NCBI RefSeq assembly: GCF_000430025.1
Contig: NZ_AUCZ01000003.1
Coordinates: 62,001-126,000 of the forward strand
DNA from: Flavobacterium suncheonense GH29-5 = DSM 17707
Lineage (GTDB): Bacteria; Bacteroidota; Bacteroidia; Flavobacteriales; Flavobacteriaceae
Length of the DNA stretch: 64,000 nt
Direction of reading: 5' to 3'
Both the position numbers and the translations under genes were made by a program. This document shows positions 19,833 through 28,507 of the stretch, one piece after another. Under the pieces are notes generated by a model. That model was not told where the DNA came from and searched no databases. It was given only the letters and a program-made list of their open reading frames with translations. Every line of letters begins with the position of its first letter. The stretch's first letter is position 1.

Positions 19833-19849
19833 CCCCTTATTTTAAAAAA

Positions 19850-20389
19850 GTGGCGAAAGAAATTGTTTTGATTATCGGCGGACCGGGCTCTGGAAAAACC
19901 ACTGTTATCAATGGTTTAACCGAAAAAGGATACGTGTGCTATCCGGAAGTGTCGCGCGAAGTCATTCACGAAGCCCGCAAACAGGGAATCGAACAATTGT
20001 TTCTGGAAAAACCGCTTTTGTTCAGCGAATTATTGCTGGAAGGCCGAAAAAAACAATACCACAATGCGGTAAAAGAAACCGAAGATTTTGTATTTATCGA
20101 CCGTGGGATTCCCGATGTTTTGGCCTACATGCACTACATTGGCGATGCCTATCCCGCTTTTTTTGACGAAGCCTGCCGCGAGCACAAATATTCACGGGTT
20201 TTCATTCTTCCGCCCTGGGAAGAAATTTACACCAGCGACGATGCCCGTTACGAAACCTACGAACAGGCCGTTTTAATCCAGCAGCATCTTATCGAAACCT
20301 ATGAAAAATACGGATATTCGTTAATTGAAGTTCCGAAAGACACGTTGGAAAACCGTATTGACTTTATTCTTGAAAATCTGTCGAAATAA
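19850..20389 (+). CDS. AAA-type P-loop ATPase/kinase-like protein
   Basis: 179 aa starting at GTG 19850, the only start with a fitting promoter. Walker A is GGPGSGKTT near residue 10 and a DRGIPD motif lies near 83. Together they resemble the AAA_28 and nucleotide-kinase-like families, which phosphorylate a small substrate or signal with ATP. No membrane segment is visible. The likely product is a small-molecule kinase of unknown substrate. It precedes recQ by 33 bases. Confidence 0.75.
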   Translation: MAKEIVLIIGGPGSGKTTVINGLTEKGYVCYPEVSREVIHEARKQGIEQLFLEKPLLFSELLLEGRKKQYHNAVKETEDFVFIDRGIPDVLAYMHYIGDAYPAFFDEACREHKYSRVFILPPWEEIYTSDDARYETYEQAVLIQQHLIETYEKYGYSLIEVPKDTLENRIDFILENLSK

Positions 20390-20422
20390 ACTATATTCGT
20401 AAACGATTTTTAGGTTTATCTC

Positions 20423-22312
20423 TTGGACGCATTAACCCTTCTTAAAAAACACTGGAATCACGATTCGTTCCGAACGCCGCAGGATGCCATTATCCAATCG
20501 GTTCTGGACGGAAAAGACACGTTTGCTTTGCTGCCAACCGGTGGCGGGAAATCGGTGTGTTTTCAGATTCCCGCTTTGATGAAACCCGGGATTTGCCTGG
20601 TCATTTCTCCGTTAATTGCGCTGATGAAAGATCAGATTGCGAATTTACAGAAACGCGACCTTAAAGCCCTCGCCTTAACCGGCGGCATATCCGCAGACGA
20701 AACCATTGATTTGCTGGACAATTGTCAGTTCGGCAATTACAAATTTCTGTATTTGTCCCCGGAACGGTTGCAGTCCGACTGGGTTTTGGAGCGCATCAAA
20801 AGCCTGCCGATAAATTTAATTGCCATCGACGAAGCGCATTGTGTGTCGCAGTGGGGCCACGATTTCCGGCCGGCGTATCTGAAAATCTCAAAACTGAAAG
20901 AGTTTTTTCTGAAAGTGCCGTTTTTAGCTTTAACCGCATCGGCTACTGAAAGAGTTCAGGAGGATATTTGCACACAACTTGGGTTGCAGCAGCCTCAGGT
21001 ATTCAAAAAATCCTTTGCGAGAGAAAATATTGCCTACATGGTTTTTGAAGCAGAGGACAAACTGTTTCGCATCCAGCAGATACTAACCAAAAATCCGGAA
21101 CCTTCGATTATTTATGTCCGCAACCGGAAGGCTTGTCACGAAGTATCGGCACAGCTCAACACGCTCGGTTTCAAAAGCACTTTTTACCACGGCGGCCTGA
21201 CTTCCAAAGAAAAGGAGAAAAATATGCAGGTCTGGCTTGACGAAGAAGCACAGGTTATAGTCGCCACCAACGCTTTCGGAATGGGTATTGACAAGCCGAA
21301 TGTCCGCACGGTAATCCACATACAGTTGCCGGAAAATCTGGAAAATTATTATCAGGAAGCCGGTCGTGCGGGACGAAACGGTGAAAAAGCCTTTGCGGTG
21401 TTGCTGTTATCTCCTTCCGATATTCAAACCACCAAATCGCAATTTTTGGATGTTTTGCCGGATAAAGCATTTCTGAAAGAGGTTTACCTTAAACTCAACA
21501 ATTATTTTCAGATTGGCTATGGCGAAGGAATTAACGAAAGTTATTCGTTTAACCTGAACCAGTTCTGCCATCAGTATAAATTTCCGACGCTGAAAACCTT
21601 TAATGCGTTGCAGTTTATTGACAATCAGGGGATTATTTCGCTTTCCAAAGAGTTTTCGGAAAAAATCACCGTTCGCTTTTTGCTGGACAGCCGCGAAATG
21701 CTCCGTTATTTAAGTTTGAATCCGGCCGACGAACCGGTGCTTACGGCGATTTTGCGGAATTATTCCGGCGTTTATGATGTCGACACGTCAATCAACACCA
21801 GCCTGATTGCTAAAAAAGCCAAGGCTTCCGAAGACGAAATCGTTGCCGTTTTGAAACGAATGCAGCAAAAAGAAGCCTGTCAGCTGAAAACACAGTCCAA
21901 CGACAGCACCCTTACCTTTAACGAAGTGCGTGAAGACGAACTGACAATTAACCGCGTGGCGAAATTTCTGCAACAGCAAAACGAACTGAAAGCGAATCAG
22001 TTTGCCTCGGTTGTCAATTATGTTTCGGACACTTCGGAATGCAAAAGCCGGTTGTTACTGACGTATTTCGGGGAAACCAATGCTTCAGATTGCGGAAACT
22101 GCTCGGTTTGCATTCAGAAGAAAAAAACACCGAAAAGCCCGATTGAAACGGCGGAAAGCATCCTGACCTTGCTGCAGAATTCAGCACTTACCTCAAGAGA
22201 AATTGAAAATTCGCTGGAATTAACTTCGGAGGAAACTATCTTTGCACTGAGAATCCTGCTGGAAAACAACAAAATCAGGATTGACAATTTTAACCAATAT
22301 TCAATAGTATAA
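20423..22312 (+). CDS. recQ: RecQ-family ATP-dependent DNA helicase
   Basis: 629 aa with a TTG start. Motif I is LPTGGGKSVCFQIPAL, motif II is DEAHCVSQWGHDFR, motif III is LTASAT and motif VI is YYQEAGRAGRNG. A zinc-binding cluster (CGNCSVCIQKK) lies near 560 and a winged-helix region precedes it. There is no HRDC domain, as in other shorter flavobacterial RecQ proteins. It unwinds DNA 3' to 5' in recombination and repair. The stop overlaps the fmt start, so the two are coupled. Confidence 0.92.
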   Translation: MDALTLLKKHWNHDSFRTPQDAIIQSVLDGKDTFALLPTGGGKSVCFQIPALMKPGICLVISPLIALMKDQIANLQKRDLKALALTGGISADETIDLLDNCQFGNYKFLYLSPERLQSDWVLERIKSLPINLIAIDEAHCVSQWGHDFRPAYLKISKLKEFFLKVPFLALTASATERVQEDICTQLGLQQPQVFKKSFARENIAYMVFEAEDKLFRIQQILTKNPEPSIIYVRNRKACHEVSAQLNTLGFKSTFYHGGLTSKEKEKNMQVWLDEEAQVIVATNAFGMGIDKPNVRTVIHIQLPENLENYYQEAGRAGRNGEKAFAVLLLSPSDIQTTKSQFLDVLPDKAFLKEVYLKLNNYFQIGYGEGINESYSFNLNQFCHQYKFPTLKTFNALQFIDNQGIISLSKEFSEKITVRFLLDSREMLRYLSLNPADEPVLTAILRNYSGVYDVDTSINTSLIAKKAKASEDEIVAVLKRMQQKEACQLKTQSNDSTLTFNEVREDELTINRVAKFLQQQNELKANQFASVVNYVSDTSECKSRLLLTYFGETNASDCGNCSVCIQKKKTPKSPIETAESILTLLQNSALTSREIENSLELTSEETIFALRILLENNKIRIDNFNQYSIV

Positions 22313-23259
22313 TGGAAAAACTGCGCATTGTTTTCATGGGAACACCGGAGTTCGCCGTGGGAATCCTCAATACCATATATAAGAACAATTACGAAATCGT
22401 CGGGGTCATCACCGCAGCCGATAAACCTGCCGGACGCGGACAGAAAATCAAATACTCTGCCGTAAAAGAATACGCGCTGGAGAAAAATTTACGTTTGCTT
22501 CAGCCCACCAACTTAAAAGACGAAACGTTTCTGGAAGAACTCCGCAGCCTGAATGCCAATTTGCAGGTAGTGGTAGCTTTCAGAATGCTGCCGGAAGTGG
22601 TGTGGCGCATGCCGAAATTCGGAACATTTAATCTGCACGCTTCGCTTCTTCCGGAATATCGCGGGGCGGCACCGATTAACTGGGCGATTATCAACGGGGA
22701 AACCAAAACTGGCGTGACCACGTTTTTTATTGATGATAAAATCGATACCGGAGCCATGATTTTAAACGATGAAATTGCCATCGGTGAAAATGAAACTGCC
22801 GGCGAACTGCACGACCGTTTAATGGTTTTAGGCAGCGAAACGGTTCTGAAAACTTTAGCTTTGATTGAAAAAGGCAATGTTACCACCACAATACAAGCAG
22901 ACAGCCCTGAAATTAAAACGGCTTACAAACTGAACCGCGACAACTGCAAAATAGACTGGACCCAATCCGGAAAAGCGATTCACAATCTGGTGCGCGGGCT
23001 GAGTCCGTATCCGGCTGCCTGGTGTTTCATTAGGGACAACGAACAGGAATGGAACGTAAAAATCTACGAAACGCGCTTTGAAGCGGAAAGTCACAGCCAT
23101 GCAACCGGTACGATTCTTTCCACTAAAAAGGAAATGAAAATTGCAGCAAAAGACGGCTTCCTTAAAATTTTGAGTTTACAATTCCCAGGTAAAAAAAGAA
23201 TGACCGCTCCGGAACTTTTAAACGGAATTTCGTTCAGCGAAAAGGCCATCGCACTGTAA
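22312..23259 (+). CDS. fmt: Methionyl-tRNA formyltransferase
   Basis: 315 aa, standard length. The formyl-transfer core includes FMGTPEFAVG, a DKPAGRG loop, the FNLHASLLPEYRGAAPINWAI catalytic region and GVTTFFIDDKIDTG. It formylates initiator Met-tRNA using 10-formyl-tetrahydrofolate. The C-terminal OB-like domain begins near 205. It overlaps recQ by one base and is followed by a promoter for an HU gene. Confidence 0.95.
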   Translation: MEKLRIVFMGTPEFAVGILNTIYKNNYEIVGVITAADKPAGRGQKIKYSAVKEYALEKNLRLLQPTNLKDETFLEELRSLNANLQVVVAFRMLPEVVWRMPKFGTFNLHASLLPEYRGAAPINWAIINGETKTGVTTFFIDDKIDTGAMILNDEIAIGENETAGELHDRLMVLGSETVLKTLALIEKGNVTTTIQADSPEIKTAYKLNRDNCKIDWTQSGKAIHNLVRGLSPYPAAWCFIRDNEQEWNVKIYETRFEAESHSHATGTILSTKKEMKIAAKDGFLKILSLQFPGKKRMTAPELLNGISFSEKAIAL

Positions 23260-23372
23260 GCCTTGTAAACACTAACAGTAGCGAAAAATCGAAAAATGCA
23301 AGTTCGTTTATTAACAAACGGCTTAAGTTATCAACAATTTGCGTGTTTTTTTTGTAAAAAACTGAAAAACAC

Positions 23373-23402
23373 TTGTGTAATTGGGAAATTCATATAAATT
23401 TG
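23373..23402 (+). promoter_or_regulatory. Strong Bacteroidetes promoter for the HU gene
   Basis: TTG at 23373-23375, a 19-bp spacer and TAAATTTG at 23395-23402 give a full consensus. Transcription should start near 23409, leaving a leader of about 37 nt. Confidence 0.7.
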
Positions 23403-23445
23403 TAGGACATTAATTAATTAATCAATCTATTAATAACTATTTATT

Positions 23446-23724
23446 ATGAACAAATCAGAATTAATCGATGCAATCGCTGCAGACGCAGGTATTACTAAAG
23501 CAGCTGCTAAATTAGCTTTAGAGTCTTTCTTGAAAAACGTAGAAGGAACTTTGAAAAAAGGCGGAAGAGTATCTTTAGTAGGTTTCGGATCTTGGTCAGT
23601 ATCTAAAAGAGCTGCAAGAGAAGGAAGAAACCCTCAGACTGGAAAAACTATCAAAATTGCTGCTAAAAATGTAGTAAAATTCAAAGCAGGAGCTGAATTG
23701 GAAGGTTCTGTAAACAAAAAATAG
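23446..23724 (+). CDS. HU-family DNA-binding protein
   Basis: 92 aa. It begins NKSELIDAIAADAGITKAAA and carries the GFGSWSVSKRAAREGRNPQTG arm motif, the diagnostic HU beta-ribbon that inserts into the DNA minor groove. HU is a chromosome-compacting nucleoid protein. Codon use is strongly A/T-ending and the promoter is consensus, both consistent with high expression. A terminator follows. Confidence 0.95.
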   Translation: MNKSELIDAIAADAGITKAAAKLALESFLKNVEGTLKKGGRVSLVGFGSWSVSKRAAREGRNPQTGKTIKIAAKNVVKFKAGAELEGSVNKK

Positions 23725-23742
23725 TTTTACACTTACAATATG

Positions 23743-23770
23743 AACCCCGATTAAATCGGGGTTTTTTTTT
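23743..23770 (+). terminator. Intrinsic terminator of the HU gene
   Basis: The stem AACCCCGAT / ATCGGGGTT with a TAA loop is followed by nine T residues. Confidence 0.9.
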
Positions 23771-23870
23771 GCCTTTTAACGATTTTATTTTGAGCCGATT
23801 TATTTTTTTTGTTAATTTTAATTAGATCTTTTAAGAGGATTGTTAAGTATTAACCAAAAACCTACGAAAG

Positions 23871-24431
23871 ATGATATCAGTTAAACCTAAAAAAGGAAAT
23901 CTTCTCATTGCCGAACCTTCTATTATTGGCGACCTTTCTTTCAACCGGTCTGTAGTATTGCTGGCAGACCACAATACGGAAGGCTCAGTAGGTTTTATCA
24001 TGAACAAACCGCTTCGATACACCATCCACGATCTGATTCCGGAAATCAACGCAAATTTCCGCATTTATAACGGCGGTCCGGTCGAACAGGACAACTTGTA
24101 TTTCATCCACAATATTCCGGAACTCATCCCGAACAGCATTGAAATATCCAGCGGCATCTATTGGGGAGGCGATTTCGAATACACCAAAGACCTCATCAAT
24201 CAGGGGAAAATCAAAAAAAATAACATCCGATTCTTTTTAGGCTACACCGGCTGGGATTCCCATCAACTGGAAGACGAACTGGAAGAAAACTCCTGGATTG
24301 TTTCCAAAAACAGCTACGCCAATAAAATAATCGGAAAATCAGCCACTCATTTCTGGAAAGAAAAAATCATGGAACAAGGCGGCGATTATCTGATATGGTC
24401 GAACGCGCCGGAAAATCCAATCCTGAATTAA
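23871..24431 (+). CDS. YqgE/AlgH family protein
   Basis: 186 aa. Family hallmarks are KGNLLIAEPSIIGDLSFNRSVVLLADH and GSVGFIMNKPL near the N-terminus, then YNGGPVEQDNLYFIH and FLGYTGWDSHQLE. The family folds as a soluble alpha/beta domain of undefined role. It overlaps the convergent aminotransferase gene by four bases. Confidence 0.92.
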   Translation: MISVKPKKGNLLIAEPSIIGDLSFNRSVVLLADHNTEGSVGFIMNKPLRYTIHDLIPEINANFRIYNGGPVEQDNLYFIHNIPELIPNSIEISSGIYWGGDFEYTKDLINQGKIKKNNIRFFLGYTGWDSHQLEDELEENSWIVSKNSYANKIIGKSATHFWKEKIMEQGGDYLIWSNAPENPILN

Positions 24432-25267
24432 ACCAATCGAATTTGTACGTTAAGTTTCTTCACTAATTCGGAGGCCAAATCGGTCTTGTATTCTTTTTTG
24501 CGGTATTTGGTAATCGGCTGAATGCCTTTAATAACATTGGTTATAAAAAGTTCGTCTGCTTTCTGCAGATCGAAAGGCGAAATGGACTGCTCTGCCACTT
24601 CTAAGTTTTCCATTTTTCGCGCTATTGCCAAAATCTGCTTGCGCATGATTCCGTTCAGACAACCGTCAGATAACGGCGGTGTAATCAGTTTATTCCCGGT
24701 GAGCATAAAAAGATTGCCTTGCAATGCTTCTGCAATATTTTTAACCTCATTCATCACCAAACAGTTCTGATATCCGTTTTCCTCCGCAAAAATACTACCG
24801 GTTATCTGAACCAGACGGTTGTTGCTTTTCAGGGTTGACAACAATTGTGCAGTTATGTAAAAATCTTTAAAAAGCTCCACTTCATACGGCTGATTCTCAA
24901 AAGAATACATCGCGTTTTCAAGAAATTCAGCAACCGCCACAAATTCAATATCATTGGTTTCAGGAAGGTAAAAACCACCGGCTTTACGAAAAACGGAAAA
25001 ACGAACTCGGGCAGAACTTTCAATGGCTTGCACTTTCACCAAGCCCAAAATCTGGCTTTCAAAATATTCCATGGTAAAATGCATCGGGATTTCCATTCGG
25101 ACAATTCGCAGGGAAGCCATCAGTCTGAAATAATGATCCTCAAGAAACAACACCTTACCATCCAGCACTTTGATTGTTTCAAAAATTGAATCTCCGAACA
25201 AAAAACCTCTGTTTCCCTGTATCTCTGCTCCTGTTTGTGTCACAAGAGTCCCGTTGTAATTAACCAT
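24428..25267 (-). CDS. Class IV aminotransferase (aminodeoxychorismate lyase or branched-chain type)
   Basis: 279 aa. The fold-type IV PLP signature is visible: GFLFGDSIFETIKV near 22-35, the candidate PLP lysine in LSTLKSNNRLVQ near 155, and LSDGCLNGIMRKQIL near 220 for the phosphate site. PabC releases 4-aminobenzoate for folate, while BCAT transaminates branched amino acids; I cannot separate the two. The lone context and its length favour PabC-like. Both genes on its right are on the same strand but are separated by a terminator. Confidence 0.82.
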   Translation of the reverse strand: MVNYNGTLVTQTGAEIQGNRGFLFGDSIFETIKVLDGKVLFLEDHYFRLMASLRIVRMEIPMHFTMEYFESQILGLVKVQAIESSARVRFSVFRKAGGFYLPETNDIEFVAVAEFLENAMYSFENQPYEVELFKDFYITAQLLSTLKSNNRLVQITGSIFAEENGYQNCLVMNEVKNIAEALQGNLFMLTGNKLITPPLSDGCLNGIMRKQILAIARKMENLEVAEQSISPFDLQKADELFITNVIKGIQPITKYRKKEYKTDLASELVKKLNVQIRLV

Positions 25268-25294
25268 AAAAAAAGCCCTGAATAAATTCAGGGC
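25268..25294 (-). terminator. Intrinsic terminator downstream of the START-like gene
   Basis: The stem GCCCTGAA / TTCAGGGC with a TAAA loop. On the minus strand the stem is followed by seven T residues, so it ends the START-like transcript just before the aminotransferase start. Confidence 0.8.
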
Positions 25295-25319
25295 AAATAT
25301 AACCTTTATAAATTTAAAA

Positions 25320-25712
25320 TTAAACGGATCCTATGACATGTTTTAAATCGGAAATCTGGTTTTCCCAAAGCTGTTTGGCCTCATCAAGATCATCCTCTTC
25401 GGCGAAATCCACCACCATTAGCGAAACGTCTTTGGTGATTTCGTCTTCTAATATTCGCAATTCAAAATAATATTCGGCATCTTTATTTTCTTCGTCCACC
25501 CAGCGAAATTTTACTTTTTCACCGGTTTTCTTAGAAGCCAGACGCGCTTTTTCTTCTGAATCGTTCCAGACAAATGTGAAAAATTCTCCGCGGGAATTTA
25601 CATTGTCTGCAAACCATTCCTGCAATCCCGAAGGTGTAGATATATACTGATATAGTAGCTGAGGCGATGACATAATGGGGAACTCTAATTCGTATCTAAC
25701 TTTACCTTCCAT
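25320..25712 (-). CDS. START-like (SRPBCC-fold) domain protein
   Basis: 130 aa with the helix-grip pattern FPIMSSPQLLYQYISTPSGLQEWFADNV and a later YYFELRILEDEITKDVSLMVVDFA. It matches the Bacteroidetes START-like family, which binds hydrophobic ligands or acts as an AHSA1-like co-chaperone; the ligand is unknown. It is divergent from the tRNA gene, sharing a 160-bp AT-rich regulatory gap. Confidence 0.85.
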   Translation of the reverse strand: MEGKVRYELEFPIMSSPQLLYQYISTPSGLQEWFADNVNSRGEFFTFVWNDSEEKARLASKKTGEKVKFRWVDEENKDAEYYFELRILEDEITKDVSLMVVDFAEEDDLDEAKQLWENQISDLKHVIGSV

Positions 25713-25807
25713 GTTTCATTTATAAATTTTCGGAAATATATAGTATTTACTGAAATAAACAAAGAAAATCGAAAAAAAATGAAAAAAAATATTTTTTGAA
25801 AAATATG

Positions 25808-25838
25808 TTTGGAAGCTATGATTTTAGTTTTATATTTG
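25808..25838 (+). promoter_or_regulatory. Promoter of tRNA-Met
   Basis: TTTG at 25808-25811, a 19-bp spacer and TATATTTG at 25831-25838 give an exact Bacteroidetes consensus about 35 bases before the mature tRNA. Confidence 0.75.
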
Positions 25839-25873
25839 CACCCGCATTCAGCAAGGATGTAAGACCAACAAAT

Positions 25874-25947
25874 GGCGAGGTAGCTCAGTTGGTTAGAGCG
25901 CAGGATTCATAACCCTGAGGTCACGGGTTCAACTCCCGTCTTCGCTA
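25874..25947 (+). tRNA. tRNA-Met (anticodon CAT)
   Basis: 74 nt. The acceptor arm GGCGAGG pairs with CTTCGCT (two G-T pairs), the D arm is GCTC/GAGC, the anticodon loop is TTCATAA and the T arm is ACGGG/CCCGT with TTCAACT. CCA is not encoded. The base of the anticodon stem has an A-C mismatch. An elongator Met or a lysidine-modified Ile identity both remain possible from CAT. The 3' half from 25905 is the attachment site of the downstream element and is duplicated at 53065. Confidence 0.93.
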
Positions 25948-25951
25948 CAAA
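25905..25951 (+). repeat. attL: tRNA-side copy of the 47-bp direct repeat
   Basis: The sequence from ATTCATAACCC to GCTACAAA is identical to 53065-53111. It lies within the anticodon loop, T arm and acceptor arm of tRNA-Met, so integration keeps the tRNA whole. Confidence 0.92.
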
Positions 25952-25968
25952 TTACAAGTACAGCAATC

Positions 25969-26002
25969 AAGCGGTTTAAGAGAGATTTTAAACCGCTTTT
26001 TT
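25969..26002 (+). terminator. Element-borne terminator placed behind tRNA-Met
   Basis: The perfect stem AAGCGGTTTAA / TTAAACCGCTT with an 8-base loop and a T run ends two bases before the integrase ATG. It replaces the host terminator that integration has moved to 53113. Confidence 0.88.
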
Positions 26003-26003
26003 A

Positions 26004-27233
26004 ATGTCTAAAATCACAAAAGTAGTACGCAACGCGTACGATAACGCGTACGATTTGAGCAATAAGAAAAAATACTCAATTCCAAAGATTTACAACGCTT
26101 CAGGCGATATAACCAAGCGTTGGTACGTGTATTTTTCCTTTAGAAATCCCCAAACCGGAAAAATGGAACGTCAACCGTCCATTGATACCGGGGTTATGCG
26201 ATACAAAACGCTTTCCGGAAGAAACAAGGCTATAAAGATGCTGCGTGATACCGTTGAAGATATTTTAAAAAACGGCTTTAATCCCTACGAAGAAACTGAA
26301 CTAATCGACGAAGTAAAAAAATATTCTACTGTAGAGGCGATTGATTTTGTACTGGAATTAACTAAATCCAAATTTTCCGCATCACATTATAGTGATTTTA
26401 ATAGCCGATTGCAGCAATTTAAAAAGTGGCTGATAAAAAACGGATGGGAATTTCGACATATTACTTCAGTAAATAGAATTGCAATTGCCAAATATCTAAA
26501 TGAAGTAATGAAGGCCACCAGTGCAACCAATCGAAATAACACCCGGATTGCGTTGTCTTCCTTTTATTCCAATTTAGTAAACAACAATATTGTAGAAGCT
26601 AATTTGGTTTCGGACATTCCTGTAGAGAAAGCAAAGGCAAAACGAAACAAGACCTTTAATAGTAGTCAGGAAGAAGCGATCGAGGAAAAAGTAGTTGCTT
26701 ATCCGGTACTCGGTCTATTTATTAAATTCATATCCTACAACTTTTTAAGACCTGTCGAAGTATGCCGTATTACTATAGGTGATATTGATCTAAAACAAAA
26801 ACGAGTAACGCTGCAAACAAAAACCGGCATCAAAACAAAAATCATCCCGGATATTCTTTTTGAAGAATTGCCGGACATGAAAGGATTGCCATCAGATATG
26901 TTACTTTTTAACCGTGACAAATTATGCGGGTATTGGCCGGCCAAAGAAGAAAACCGTCGTCAATATTATTCGGATTTGTTTTTTGAAGTAAAAACCGCGC
27001 TTGGATTAAGTAAAGACTACACTATTTATTCTTTTCGACATACCTTTATCACAAAACTTTACCGGGAATTCCGAAAGGAACTTACACCTTTTGAAGCTGA
27101 AAGCCATTTGATGCTAATTACCGGACACGCTTCTCATGATGCATTAAAGAAGTATTTGCGCGATATTGATGCGGAACTTCCGGAAGATTATTCGGAGCGT
27201 ATCAAAAAGGCCTTGAGCAGTTCAAAACAGTAA
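26004..27233 (+). CDS. Tyrosine-type site-specific integrase
   Basis: 409 aa. An N-terminal arm-binding region and a core-binding SAM-like domain (about 110-210) precede the catalytic domain: R249 (LRPVEVCRI), Y343-x-R345-H346 (YSFRHTF), H375 (TGHASH) and the nucleophile Y384. It should catalyse integration and excision at tRNA-Met. It starts directly behind the element-borne terminator with no promoter of its own in view. The start is doubled: NAYDNAYD comes from two ACGCGTACGAT copies 12 bp apart. Lambda-type rather than Xer-type from its length. Confidence 0.93.
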   Translation: MSKITKVVRNAYDNAYDLSNKKKYSIPKIYNASGDITKRWYVYFSFRNPQTGKMERQPSIDTGVMRYKTLSGRNKAIKMLRDTVEDILKNGFNPYEETELIDEVKKYSTVEAIDFVLELTKSKFSASHYSDFNSRLQQFKKWLIKNGWEFRHITSVNRIAIAKYLNEVMKATSATNRNNTRIALSSFYSNLVNNNIVEANLVSDIPVEKAKAKRNKTFNSSQEEAIEEKVVAYPVLGLFIKFISYNFLRPVEVCRITIGDIDLKQKRVTLQTKTGIKTKIIPDILFEELPDMKGLPSDMLLFNRDKLCGYWPAKEENRRQYYSDLFFEVKTALGLSKDYTIYSFRHTFITKLYREFRKELTPFEAESHLMLITGHASHDALKKYLRDIDAELPEDYSERIKKALSSSKQ

Positions 27234-27329
27234 CAAATTAGCAACTTGGTACACTTATTGTTGCTAGCAATAAAGCAAAAACATGTAATAAGATAACTTA
27301 AATAAGCGTTATTTTTTTATACCTTTATC

Positions 27330-27359
27330 TTGGATATCGTTTCTGAATATATATATTTG
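27330..27359 (+). promoter_or_regulatory. Promoter for the HEPN-like cassette
   Basis: TTG at 27330-27332, a 19-bp spacer and TATATTTG at 27352-27359 give a full consensus. The leader to the ATG at 27474 would be about 108 nt. Confidence 0.65.
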
Positions 27360-27473
27360 CGCAATTAATACGGAAAAGCTGTAGAAATATTTTAAAAAAA
27401 ATTGTAACTTTATTTCCGTAATTGACTCATTCATCACTATTTACACAAATAAGTTTTAAATATTTCTTTACTT

Positions 27474-27950
27474 ATGATACTTGAAAAAAGAAATACTTCA
27501 CCTCAGTCTACACAGGACGACTGGTTTGCTACTATGATTAATGCAATTAAAGTAGACCAATTAACCTATAAGACCGATACGATGCACCCTGAAAAAAGAG
27601 AAATGTACGCTAATTTCATTGAGAATAATTATTTGGAAGCAGCCAAACAAGGACGTAAAATGACTTCAACGGTTATTATTCCTCACATGTTACAGTTATA
27701 TTTTTCTACATTGTCAGATAAAATCAAAGATTTGAAAAAAATCGCGTTTGATATGTCTGATACAAAAATCTTAGTTTGGGCTGAAATCGCACAAGACGAC
27801 GAAGCGACTGAAGATGCACTTATCATGACTGAGGCTAAAATCAACGGAGAATACTCCGAGATAGGTTTTAGACTTCTAACCACTATAGTTGAGGATTGCG
27901 ACGAATTAGAAATCCCTCAGAATTACATCATCGTTAATACCGAGGAATAA
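27474..27950 (+). CDS. Upstream partner of a HEPN-like two-gene cassette
   Basis: 158 aa, soluble, with a helical first half and a beta/alpha second half (KILVWAEIAQDDEATEDALI). I do not recognise the family. It is one base from the next gene and has its own consensus promoter, so the two form a unit with an antitoxin-then-toxin-like order. It could be the neutralising partner or a sensor; this is inference from arrangement only. Confidence 0.6.
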   Translation: MILEKRNTSPQSTQDDWFATMINAIKVDQLTYKTDTMHPEKREMYANFIENNYLEAAKQGRKMTSTVIIPHMLQLYFSTLSDKIKDLKKIAFDMSDTKILVWAEIAQDDEATEDALIMTEAKINGEYSEIGFRLLTTIVEDCDELEIPQNYIIVNTEE

Positions 27951-27951
27951 A

Positions 27952-28464
27952 TTGGCAACTTTTACGGATCACATTTTACAAGGTAAGTCAAACCTGGCTT
28001 TTCTGAGCAATATAAATAGAGATGTAAACGGGTATTGGGATTGGCAAGTTACCACATGTTTTTATGTAGCTTGTCACTTTATGTCTGCTCATGTAGTAAA
28101 TAAAACAAACAAAAATTATCTATCCCATACAAGCGTAAGCGACGTAATCAACCCTACCAGAGTTCTTTCAGTAGGAAAAATAGACGAGGCGACCTATTTA
28201 TCATACACCAAGCTTTATCAATTATCAAGAAGATCAAGGTATTTAATTAATGAGAAAGTGGCTCAAAACAAAGGTGGTGCGCCACAACCGGACATACAGC
28301 CTTGCAATTTAACTTATTCTACTCATTTTAGAAAAGCCGTTAGTCATCTTGAGGTTGTTATGAATTTCATGGCAAAAGAATATGCGTTGACCTTTTCAAA
28401 AACAGACTTAAAGTGTGTAGATTTAAACGGGATGGCGTTTAATTATTTCAATGTTTTAGCATAA
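27952..28464 (+). CDS. HEPN-like all-helical protein, candidate toxin or effector
   Basis: 170 aa from a TTG at 27952. The helical layout WQVTTCFYVACHFMSAHV, then SYTKLYQLSRRSRYLI, then a late THFRKAVSHLEVVMNFM helix resembles HEPN domains. The canonical Rx4-6H is not clear: the nearest candidate is the RRSR segment, so RNase activity is uncertain. Placed as cargo beside the integrase and followed by a terminator, it fits a phage-borne defence or addiction module. Confidence 0.55.
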   Translation: MATFTDHILQGKSNLAFLSNINRDVNGYWDWQVTTCFYVACHFMSAHVVNKTNKNYLSHTSVSDVINPTRVLSVGKIDEATYLSYTKLYQLSRRSRYLINEKVAQNKGGAPQPDIQPCNLTYSTHFRKAVSHLEVVMNFMAKEYALTFSKTDLKCVDLNGMAFNYFNVLA

Positions 28465-28481
28465 TTCACTACAATAACATA

Positions 28482-28507
28482 AAAAAACCGCTAAAAAGCG
28501 GTTTTTT
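28482..28507. terminator. Bidirectional intrinsic terminator
   Basis: The stem AAAAAACCGCT / AGCGGTTTTTT with an AAAA loop separates the rightward cassette from the end of the long leftward block. Confidence 0.88.

Noticed and set aside
26122..26129. GGTACGTG copy inside the integrase gene
   Set aside because: A single isolated copy with no phasing or neighbour; it is expected by chance given the WYVY codons.
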